A stretch of 12,040 bases of DNA from JBDRGD01 sp043818095 (GTDB taxonomy: Bacteria; Chloroflexota; Dehalococcoidia; Dehalococcoidales; RBG-16-60-22), in NCBI GenBank assembly GCA_043818095.1, contig JBDRGD010000015.1, forward strand, positions 1 through 12,040, read 5' to 3'. The notes beneath the pieces were generated by a model. It was not told the DNA's origin. It worked only from the letters and a program-made list of their open reading frames with translations, and did not search any database. The position numbers and the translations under genes are program-made. Below are positions 7,322 to 12,040 of the stretch, in pieces (the first letter of the stretch is position 1; the number at the start of each line of letters is the position of its first letter).

Positions 7322-7831
7322 GTGCTACGGGGCAGGGCTTTCAAGTTCGGCGACGGCATCTCCACGGACCAGATTATCCCGGGACGCTACGCGCACCTGC
7401 GCAGCAACCTGCCGGAGCTGGCGAAGCATGTGCTGGAGGACGCCGACGCCACCTTCGTCAACCGGGTAAAGCCGGGCGACTTCGTGGTGGGGGGCAGCAA
7501 CTTCGGGCTGGGGTCCAGCCGGGAGCACGCCCCGCTGGTGATGAAGCTGGCGGGGGTGGGCGCGGTGCTGGCGAAGTCCGTGGCGCGGATTTTCTTCCGC
7601 AACGCCATCAACCTGGGTCTCCCCGTGCTCGTCTGCGATACCGACGGCATCAATGACGGCGATGAACTGGAGATTGACCTGGCGGCGGGGGTCGTAAGGG
7701 ACCTGACCACCGGGCGGCAGCTGACCTTCGGGAAGATTCCGGGGGTGATGCTCCGGATCCTGGACGAGGGCGGGCTCATTCCTTACATTAAAAAACACGG
7801 CGGCTTTCCGCCGACGGCGGGGGGCGGCTAA
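7322..7831 (+). CDS. LeuD-type dehydratase small subunit, partner of the preceding large subunit
   Basis: The small (swivel) domain that completes the dehydratase active site and recognises the substrate side chain. Its 169 residues are normal for the archaeal-type LeuD class. Motifs are FGDGISTDQIIPGRY (9-23), GSNFGLGSSREHAP (58-71), with the active-site Ser-Arg pair, and ARIFFRNAINLGLP (88-101). The substrate-loop region reads GRYAHLRSN (21-29); as I recall, the corresponding loop starts YLRT in homoaconitases and YLVY in isopropylmalate isomerases, so this form fits neither exactly and leaves specificity open. The start is GTG at 7322, abutting the large-subunit stop (TAG, 7319-7321), with GGGAGGTGAT at 7307-7316 as ribosome site inside the upstream gene. 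That arrangement implies coupled, equimolar synthesis. Confidence 0.9.
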   Translation: MLRGRAFKFGDGISTDQIIPGRYAHLRSNLPELAKHVLEDADATFVNRVKPGDFVVGGSNFGLGSSREHAPLVMKLAGVGAVLAKSVARIFFRNAINLGLPVLVCDTDGINDGDELEIDLAAGVVRDLTTGRQLTFGKIPGVMLRILDEGGLIPYIKKHGGFPPTAGGG

Positions 7832-8910
7832 TGCCTTACGCGGTGACGCTCATCCCCGGCGACGGCATCGGCCCCGAGGTCTCCAGAGCGACACGGCGGG
7901 TGCTGGAAGCCACCGGCGTTGCCTTCCGTTGGGACGTGGTCCAGGCCGGCGCCGGTGTCATGGCGCAGTACGGCACTCCCCTCCCCGACAACGTGCTGGC
8001 TTCCATCCGGAAGAACCGCGTCGCCCTCAAGGGCCCGCTGACCACCCCGGTGGGCACCGGCTTCCGCAGCGTGAACGTCGCCCTGCGCCAGGAACTCGAC
8101 CTCTATGCCTGCCTCCGCCCCTGCAAGAGCTATCCCGGGGCGCCGGCGCCTTACCCGGACGTGGACATCGTCGTCGTCCGGGAGAACACGGAGGACCTCT
8201 ACGCGGGCATCGAGTTCGAGAAAGGGACGGCGGAGACGGCGCGGCTGGCGGAGCTTGTCAACCGCCTGAGGAAAGACGCTATCCCCCCCGACGCCGGCAT
8301 CAGCCTGAAGATGATTTCCGAGGCGGGCAGCCGACGCATCGTCCGCTTCGCTTTCGAGCACGCCCGCACCCACGGAAGGAAGCATGTCACCGCGGTGCAT
8401 AAGGCCAACATCATGAAGTTCTCGGACGGGCTTTTCCTGGCGGTGGCGCGCGCGGTGGCCGGGGAATACCCGGACATTGCCTTCGACGACGTTATCGTGG
8501 ACAACATGACGATGCAGCTGGTGCGGAAACCGCAGCAGTTCGACGTCGTGGTGGCGCCGAATCTCTACGGGGACATCCTTTCCGACCTGTGCGCGGGGCT
8601 CATCGGGGGGCTGGGGCTGGCGCCGGGGGCGAACCTCGGCGACGAGTTCGCCGTCTTCGAGCCCACCCACGGCAGCGCCCCGAAATATGCCGGACAGGAC
8701 CGCACCAATCCCATGGCGATGATGCTCTCCGGGGTGATGCTGCTGCACCACCTGGGGGAAAGCGGGGCGGCGGCGCGCCTGGAGAAAGCGATTGCCGGGG
8801 TCATCCGCGAGGGCAAAACGCTGACCTACGACATGTTGCCGCCGGGCGCCCCCGCCGCGACCACTACCGCGGTGGCGACTGCGGTTATCGCCCGGATGCA
8901 GGAGGGTTAA
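7831..8910 (+). CDS. icd: Isocitrate dehydrogenase (isocitrate/isopropylmalate dehydrogenase family)
   Basis: Oxidatively decarboxylates isocitrate to 2-oxoglutarate. The 359-residue protein has LIPGDGIGPE (7-16). The substrate loop GFRSVNVALRQ (77-87) carries Ser80 and Asn82, the isocitrate-type pair; isopropylmalate enzymes have Glu and Leu there. It also has R96, Y124 in ENTEDLYAG, K191 in HKANIMK, D225, and metal-binding D249/D253 in LYGDILSD. The coenzyme loop is HGSAPKYAGQD (280-290): K285-Y286 match Lys344-Tyr345 of the NADP enzyme of E. coli, and Y333 matches Tyr391, but the Arg395 position is Pro337. NAD versus NADP is therefore unresolved. The length resembles Thermus/mitochondrial IDH3-type enzymes. 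ATG at 7831 shares one base with the LeuD stop (TAATG). It probably supplies 2-oxoglutarate for glutamate in an incomplete or open citric acid cycle. Confidence 0.87.
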   Translation: MPYAVTLIPGDGIGPEVSRATRRVLEATGVAFRWDVVQAGAGVMAQYGTPLPDNVLASIRKNRVALKGPLTTPVGTGFRSVNVALRQELDLYACLRPCKSYPGAPAPYPDVDIVVVRENTEDLYAGIEFEKGTAETARLAELVNRLRKDAIPPDAGISLKMISEAGSRRIVRFAFEHARTHGRKHVTAVHKANIMKFSDGLFLAVARAVAGEYPDIAFDDVIVDNMTMQLVRKPQQFDVVVAPNLYGDILSDLCAGLIGGLGLAPGANLGDEFAVFEPTHGSAPKYAGQDRTNPMAMMLSGVMLLHHLGESGAAARLEKAIAGVIREGKTLTYDMLPPGAPAATTTAVATAVIARMQEG

Positions 8911-8911
8911 G

Positions 8912-9268
8912 ATGGCTCCAGAGAAAAAGGACTGCATTTTCTGCCAGATAGTGGCGGGGCAGCTGCCCGCCAAGCTCCTCTATGAGGACGATGAGGTGGT
9001 GGTCTTCCCGGACATCAATCCCGCCGCCCCTACCCATCTCCTCGTGGTGACCCGCCGCCATATCCCCTCCGTGGCGCAACTGGCGGACGATGACACCGCG
9101 ACCGTGGGGCACATGGTCATGGTGGCGAACAGGCTGGCGCGGCAGTACGGTTTCGCCGACAGCGGTTACCGGCTGGTGATTAACTGCGGGAAAGAGGGCG
9201 GGCAGATGGTCCCGCACCTGCACCTGCACCTGCTGGCGGGTAGAAAGCTGTCCGACGCCATGGGCTAG
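8912..9268 (+). CDS. HIT-family nucleotide-binding hydrolase (HinT-like)
   Basis: A histidine-triad protein, typically a dimeric purine nucleoside phosphoramidase or related nucleotidyl hydrolase in the cytoplasm. The triad H102-L-H104-L-H106-L-L is complete, and the N-terminal DCIFCQI gives the C8/C11 pair that binds zinc in many Hint proteins. VFPDINPAAPTHLLVV (about 31-46) is the usual nucleotide-pocket stretch. The 118-residue length is typical. ATG at 8912 follows the dehydrogenase stop by one base, with CAGGAGGG (8899-8906) as the ribosome site inside the upstream gene, so it ends the operon by read-through. The metabolic link to the dehydratase-IDH genes is not obvious. Its stop is two bases from the stop of the convergent Nudix gene. 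Confidence 0.93.
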   Translation: MAPEKKDCIFCQIVAGQLPAKLLYEDDEVVVFPDINPAAPTHLLVVTRRHIPSVAQLADDDTATVGHMVMVANRLARQYGFADSGYRLVINCGKEGGQMVPHLHLHLLAGRKLSDAMG

Positions 9269-9270
9269 AC

Positions 9271-9795
9271 CTAACCGCGCAGGTAAAGCAACAGCCCGGC
9301 AATCGACTTGGCGTCTTCAATCCGCCCGGACTGTATCAGCCCGGGCACCTCCGCAGACTTCACCCGGACCACCGCAATCTCGTCCGTGTCCTCGGCGACG
9401 AGTGGGCGGGGGGTCAGCCCCCGCGCCAGGTAAAGCCCCAGGTATTCCGTGGCATAGCCGGGCGCCGAGTAAAATCCGCCGAGGCGCTTGACCTCTCCGG
9501 GGAAAAAGCCGGTCTCTTCCTGCATCTCCCGCCGCACCGCGTCCTCCGGCGCCTCTCCGGGCTCGATGCCTCCCGCCGGGATTTCCAGCAGCTCCTTCCC
9601 TGCCGGCTGGCGGTATTGCTTTACCAGCAGGATTTCACCATTTTTGTCCACCGCGATTATCGCCACGCAGTCGGCGTGTTCCACAATCTCGCGGGTGGCC
9701 CGGCTGCCGTCGGGCTTGACCACGGTATCGACGTGCAGGTTGACCATCTGTCCCCGGAAGACGGTCCGGCGCGAAAGCGTTCTTTCCTCGCTCAA
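9271..9795 (-). CDS. Nudix hydrolase, ADP-ribose / ADP-sugar pyrophosphatase type
   Basis: Predicted to split ADP-ribose or related nucleoside diphosphate sugars into AMP and a sugar phosphate. The Nudix box is perfect, from G75 to F97: G-x5-E81-x7-R89-E90-M-x-E93-E94-x-G96-F97, giving the Mg2+-binding glutamates. The preceding LLEIPAGG and the KQYRQP strand (59-64) are characteristic of the ADP-ribose pyrophosphatase branch (NudF-like). Length of 174 residues is normal. The start is TTG at 9795, chosen because TGGAGG lies just upstream and the N-terminus fits the family; it overlaps the stop of the GNAT gene by four bases (TTGA), so coupling is expected. It is the last gene of the NAD kinase operon, where clearance of ADP-ribose from NAD turnover would fit. 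Exact substrate is inferred. Confidence 0.92.
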   Translation of the reverse strand: MSEERTLSRRTVFRGQMVNLHVDTVVKPDGSRATREIVEHADCVAIIAVDKNGEILLVKQYRQPAGKELLEIPAGGIEPGEAPEDAVRREMQEETGFFPGEVKRLGGFYSAPGYATEYLGLYLARGLTPRPLVAEDTDEIAVVRVKSAEVPGLIQSGRIEDAKSIAGLLLYLRG

Positions 9796-10256
9796 GCTGC
9801 CTCCAGGTGACAGATGAGGGCGGTTTCATCGCAGTTGGGGAACTTGGGGCAGCGGTAACAGTCCGTCCAGACCTTGCGGGGCAGCTCCATCTTGTCCACG
9901 TTCGCGAAGCGGTGCCGCTGGAAAAAAGCCGGCTGGTAGGTGAAGCAGAAAACGGTGGGGATGCCGAGCCCCGCCGCCTCGTCGAGGCAGGCTTTCACCA
10001 GCAAATCGCCGACCCCCTGGTGCTGGTATTCCCGCGCCACCGCGACGGACCTTACCTCGGCGAGGTCCGCCCAGCTGACGTGCAGAGAGGCGCAGCCGAT
10101 GACCCGGCCGTCTTCCTTGACGACAAAGAAGTCGCGGATGCTCTCGTAGATTTCGCTCATGGGGCGGGCGAGCATCTCTCCCTTGCCCGCGAAGTCGTTA
10201 ATGAGTTGGTGTATCAGGGGCACATCGGCGATGGTAGCTTTTTCTATCTTGCGCAA
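9792..10256 (-). CDS. GNAT-family N-acetyltransferase, N-acetylglutamate synthase (ArgA)-like short form
   Basis: A 154-residue acetyl-CoA-dependent acetyltransferase. The core is EVRSVAVAREYQHQGVG, with the acetyl-CoA pyrophosphate loop Q78-H-Q-G-V-G83, followed by the helix LLVKACLDEAAGLG. The stretches GEMLARP, YESIRDFFV, LHVSWADLAEVRS and VFCFTYQPAFFQRHRF resemble the short single-domain N-acetylglutamate synthases lacking the amino-acid-kinase domain, which start arginine synthesis; this is pattern recognition, not a search. The C-terminal tail carries C133, C136 and C142 (DCYRCPKFPNC), a possible metal site. The start TTG at 10256 is one base after the NAD kinase stop, with AGAGGT further upstream as a weak ribosome site. 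The family is sure; the substrate is uncertain and could be another amino acid. Confidence 0.85.
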   Translation of the reverse strand: MRKIEKATIADVPLIHQLINDFAGKGEMLARPMSEIYESIRDFFVVKEDGRVIGCASLHVSWADLAEVRSVAVAREYQHQGVGDLLVKACLDEAAGLGIPTVFCFTYQPAFFQRHRFANVDKMELPRKVWTDCYRCPKFPNCDETALICHLEAA

Positions 10257-10257
10257 G

Positions 10258-11088
10258 TTATTCTTTACCTCTCAGTTTTTCTTCCAGGGAACGGTAAAAA
10301 CGGTCTTCCGGGTGAATCCGCAGGAAACGCGTCTGGTGACGGCTCCGCCGCACCGTGATTTCCGCGCCGTCCGGCAGGGGCCGGTTGATGTGGCCGTCAA
10401 CGCTCAGCGTCGCTTCGTGGACGGTATCTATCCTGAGCTTGAGCACTGTTTCCGCCGGCAGGACCAGAGCGTAGGCGGCGGAGGTGTGCGCCGCCACGGG
10501 CACCAGGATGAAGTCCGGGGACCGGGGGTAGAGAATGGCCCCGCCCGCCGCCAGCGCGTACCCCGTGCTGCCGGTAGCCGTGGCGACAACCACGCCGTCC
10601 GCCCGGTAAGTGGCGAAACGCTGGTCGGCCATACTGGCTGTGATGCGCACCATCCGGGCGATGGCGCCCCGCGCCATGACGACGTCATTCAAAGCGGTGA
10701 AGGTCTGCCTTTTCGCCGGGGGCGCTGCCAGGGTCACGCTGAGCATCGTCCGCGCGTCCACCCAGCCCTTGCCCGCCAGCAGGTCGGGCAGTTTTTCCGC
10801 GGCCTCCGCGGCGCTGAGCTCCGTCATGAAACCCAGCCGCCCCATGTTGATGCCGGTGATGGGGACCCGGGACGGGTAGACCGCCTGCGCCGCGCGCAGC
10901 AGCGTGCCGTCCCCGCCGACGGTTAATACCAGCGCGGTGTCTTCCAGGTGTTTCCTGATTTCCGCGGTGTCCCAGGCCGAGCACCGCCAGGTCGCCACGC
11001 CCCGGGCGCTGAGGAATTTCTGGACTTCCTGTGCCTTGGCCAGGGTGGCGTCCACCATGGGATGGTAAAGGATACCTGTCTGCGGCAA
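10258..11088 (-). CDS. nadK: NAD kinase
   Basis: Phosphorylates NAD with ATP (or polyphosphate) to make NADP, the only known NADP source in most bacteria; cytoplasmic. In the 276-residue form, GGDGT lies at 58-62, the LNDVV strand at 133-137 and the family signature TGSTGYALAAGG at 172-183. The frame is open upstream to a TTG at 11145, but that codon lies before the expected transcription start of the TTGACA...TACACT promoter (11136-11165). The TTG at 11088 leaves the family-typical short N-terminus (MPQTGILYHP), with a GGGGG run 8-10 bases upstream as a poor ribosome site; ATG at 11058 is another option. It heads a three-gene operon with the acetyltransferase and the Nudix hydrolase. Confidence 0.93.
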   Translation of the reverse strand: MPQTGILYHPMVDATLAKAQEVQKFLSARGVATWRCSAWDTAEIRKHLEDTALVLTVGGDGTLLRAAQAVYPSRVPITGINMGRLGFMTELSAAEAAEKLPDLLAGKGWVDARTMLSVTLAAPPAKRQTFTALNDVVMARGAIARMVRITASMADQRFATYRADGVVVATATGSTGYALAAGGAILYPRSPDFILVPVAAHTSAAYALVLPAETVLKLRIDTVHEATLSVDGHINRPLPDGAEITVRRSRHQTRFLRIHPEDRFYRSLEEKLRGKE

Positions 11089-11135
11089 TGCCGTAACCCC
11101 CGTTAAAATGCCCGGGACTATGGAGGGACAGAAAA

Positions 11136-11165
11136 AGTGTAGCAATTCCCTTACTCAAGTGTCAA
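11136..11165 (-). promoter_or_regulatory. Promoter of the NAD kinase operon
   Basis: On the minus strand TTGACA (11165-11160) is a perfect -35 box and TACACT (11141-11136), 18 bases on, matches four of six -10 positions. Transcription should begin near 11129, giving a leader of about 40 bases to the TTG at 11088. This makes the more distant TTG at 11145 an impossible start for this transcript. Confidence 0.6.
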
Positions 11166-11176
11166 GCGTGGGAATT
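11144..11176. repeat. Inverted repeat AATTCCC / GGGAATT flanking the NAD kinase -35 box
   Basis: AATTCCC at 11144-11150 and GGGAATT at 11170-11176 are perfect inverted 7-mers separated by 19 bases that include the TTGACA box. Half-sites 26 bases centre to centre could be bound by a dimer and block the promoter. A 7-mer pair of this kind can arise by chance in a 200-base region, so the operator reading is tentative. Confidence 0.25.
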
Positions 11177-11186
11177 CTTCCGGGAG

Positions 11187-11207
11187 GGGGTTATCTACCT
11201 CAACCCC
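11187..11207. repeat. Inverted repeat GGGGTT / AACCCC between the divergent promoters
   Basis: GGGGTT (11187-11192) and AACCCC (11202-11207) surround a 9-base loop, between the minus-strand NAD kinase promoter and the plus-strand nusB promoter. There is no T-run, so it is not a terminator; it may be a protein site or chance. The remainder of the 194-base gap (11089-11282) holds only the two promoters and the AATTCCC/GGGAATT pair. Confidence 0.25.
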
Positions 11208-11228
11208 TGTCCGCCCCAGCGTGCCGGT

Positions 11229-11259
11229 TTGTCCCCGGAAGGCGCCGGTATGCTATAAT
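11229..11259 (+). promoter_or_regulatory. Promoter of the nusB-acpP operon
   Basis: TATAAT at 11254-11259 is a perfect -10 box, extended by TGC directly upstream (11251-11253). The best -35 is TTGTCC (11229-11234) with a long 19-base spacer, which an extended -10 can tolerate. Transcription from about 11266 would leave a leader of about 17 bases before the nusB ATG at 11283. Confidence 0.6.
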
Positions 11260-11282
11260 GGGAATCTGGAAGCGGCATACTG

Positions 11283-11693
11283 ATGATTGGCGAAAGACGG
11301 AAGGCGAGGGCACTGGCCCTCCAGGTGCTCTACGAGCAGGATGCCGCGGGGCATGGGATAGAGGCGTTGCTGGAACGTTTCCTCGCCAGAGCCAAATTGT
11401 CCGAGGATAACTGTACTTTCGTCCGCGAGCTCGTGGCCGGAGTGGGCGAACACCGCGAGGAAATCGACCGCCATATCCGGAAATTCGCCCCCGCCTGGCC
11501 CGTGGCGCAGCTGGCGCTGGTCGACCGTAATATCCTCAGGCTTGCAATCTTCGAGGTTTTATTTGATAATAAGGTATCAGTTAAGGTTGCCATCAATGAG
11601 GCAGTTGAGCTGGCGAAGAGGTTCGGCAGTAACAATTCGGCAAGGTTCGTGAACGGGGTGCTGGGTTCGATAAGTGCCTTCGCCAGCAGATAA
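11283..11693 (+). CDS. nusB: Transcription antitermination factor NusB
   Basis: NusB pairs with NusE (ribosomal protein S10) on boxA RNA to prevent premature termination in rRNA operons. The 136-residue all-helical protein shows the conserved N-terminal RRKARALALQVLYEQD (about 5-20), the LVDRNILRLAIFEVL block, VSVKVAINEAVELAKRFG, and the C-terminal ARFVNGVLGSI. Length is typical. The start ATG at 11283 lies just downstream of a strong promoter; the ribosome site is weak (GGAAG about 11268-11272). It is 15 bases upstream of acpP and very likely co-transcribed with it. Codon use in the 3' part (ATT, GTT, AAT, AAG runs) is less GC-rich than in the metabolic genes around it. Confidence 0.95.
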   Translation: MIGERRKARALALQVLYEQDAAGHGIEALLERFLARAKLSEDNCTFVRELVAGVGEHREEIDRHIRKFAPAWPVAQLALVDRNILRLAIFEVLFDNKVSVKVAINEAVELAKRFGSNNSARFVNGVLGSISAFASR

Positions 11694-11708
11694 TTAAGGA
11701 GGTAAAAA

Positions 11709-11969
11709 GTGGCCACGGTCTTTGACAGAATAAAAGCAATCGTCGTGGAACAACTCGGTGTTGATGACAAGGAAGTCCTCGCCACGGCGAGCTTTGTGGA
11801 AGATTTGGGCGCCGACTCCCTGGACCTCGTGGAACTTATCATGTCCATCGAGGAAGAGTTCACCGATACGACGCGCAAAGTCGAAATTCCGGACGAAGAC
11901 GCCGAGAAAATCATCACCGTCCAGGATGCCGTGGATTACCTCCGTGATTTAGGGGTAGAGGACAAGTAA
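11709..11969 (+). CDS. acpP: Acyl carrier protein
   Basis: A small acidic carrier holding growing acyl chains on a 4'-phosphopantetheine arm during fatty acid synthesis. The attachment site is Ser37 in LGADSLDLVEL (33-43), followed by the usual acidic helix II. At 86 residues it is slightly longer than the ~77-80 norm, mostly through the ADTTRK-like loop region around residues 52-57 and a charged C-terminus. The start is GTG at 11709 with a strong AAGGAGGT at 11696-11703, five bases upstream. It is the second gene of the nusB operon, and hairpins follow the stop. In related bacteria the RNase III gene rnc often comes next; the window ends before it would be seen. Confidence 0.96.
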   Translation: MATVFDRIKAIVVEQLGVDDKEVLATASFVEDLGADSLDLVELIMSIEEEFTDTTRKVEIPDEDAEKIITVQDAVDYLRDLGVEDK

Positions 11970-11978
11970 GCCCCCGCA

Positions 11979-11994
11979 GGGCGCGCCTGCGCCC
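11979..11994 (+). repeat. GC hairpin just after acpP
   Basis: GGGCGC (11979-11984) and GCGCCC (11989-11994) form a perfect six-pair stem around a GCCT loop, nine bases after the acpP stop. There is no T-run directly after it (CTCAAAGG), so on its own it is more likely an mRNA 3'-end stabiliser or pause site than a terminator. Confidence 0.4.
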
Positions 11995-12006
11995 CTCAAA
12001 GGCGGC

Positions 12007-12038
12007 ACGCCGGAACGAGACAGCTCCGGCGTTTCTTT
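12007..12038 (+). terminator. Intrinsic terminator of the nusB-acpP operon
   Basis: ACGCCGGA (12007-12014) and TCCGGCGT (12025-12032) form a perfect eight-pair GC-rich stem around a 10-base loop, followed directly by TTTCTTT. This is the only textbook Rho-independent terminator in the window and it points along the plus strand, after acpP. Confidence 0.75.
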
Positions 12039-12040
12039 AA

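Noticed and set aside
7828..8973. A 381-codon minus-strand frame opposite the isocitrate dehydrogenase
   Set aside because: Its low-complexity His/Arg/Gly/Val-rich translation has no domain, and the opposite strand carries a complete enzyme with all catalytic residues.
10159..10926. A 255-codon plus-strand frame opposite NAD kinase
   Set aside because: Antisense shadow of a clear NAD kinase; composition is Arg/Gly/His-rich with no motifs.
11089..11145. TTG at 11145 as the NAD kinase start
   Set aside because: It lies upstream of the transcription start predicted from TTGACA/TACACT, and the added 19 residues do not look like the family N-terminus.
1..12040. tRNA, rRNA, CRISPR, transposon, phage or toxin-antitoxin elements
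   Set aside because: Nearly all sequence is accounted for by identified genes, and the few gaps are under 200 bases with no cloverleaf, regular repeats, transposase motifs or terminal inverted repeats.

Overview
The window is a gene-dense, GC-rich bacterial chromosome segment. Strong AGGAGG-type ribosome sites alternate with several non-ATG starts (GTG and TTG). The large/small LeuC/LeuD-type dehydratase followed by an isocitrate dehydrogenase, plus the nusB-acpP pair, recalls Chloroflexota, most likely an uncultured relative of Dehalococcoidia. That placement is from memory of gene order and protein style, not from a search, and is only moderately sure. I see no tRNA, rRNA, CRISPR array, insertion sequence or phage gene, and no base-composition break suggesting recent transfer.

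Layout. (1) 1-3815, plus strand: the 3' part of treY (maltooligosyl trehalose synthase), a CorA-type divalent cation transporter and a six-segment voltage-gated-like potassium channel, closely spaced. The set suggests osmotic and ion balance. (2) 3907-5927, minus strand: a small charged protein of unknown function, preceded by a soluble FAD flavoprotein of the fumarate reductase / 3-ketosteroid dehydrogenase family. (3) 5928-6067: an AT-rich divergent promoter region. (4) 6068-9268, plus strand: a tightly packed operon of LeuC-type and LeuD-type dehydratase subunits, an isocitrate-type dehydrogenase and a HIT-family hydrolase, joined by gaps or overlaps of 0-1 base. I read the first three as a two-step citrate to 2-oxoglutarate module (aconitase by a LeuCD-type enzyme, then IDH). 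(5) 9271-11088, minus strand: an operon transcribed NAD kinase, GNAT acetyltransferase (N-acetylglutamate synthase-like), Nudix ADP-sugar pyrophosphatase, all three starting with TTG. (6) 11089-11282: a second divergent promoter region. (7) 11283-11969, plus strand: nusB and acpP, followed by terminator-like hairpins.

How it fits together: the core is central metabolism (2-oxoglutarate supply, glutamate/arginine precursor acetylation, NADP supply, nucleotide housekeeping), with an osmotic/ion cluster upstream and a transcription/lipid housekeeping pair downstream. I did not find a clearly new biological system. The points most worth checking are the true substrate and coenzyme of the LeuCD-IDH module, its probably leaderless mRNA, a cysteine-rich out-of-frame tail between the channel and the small unknown gene, and the all-TTG operon.
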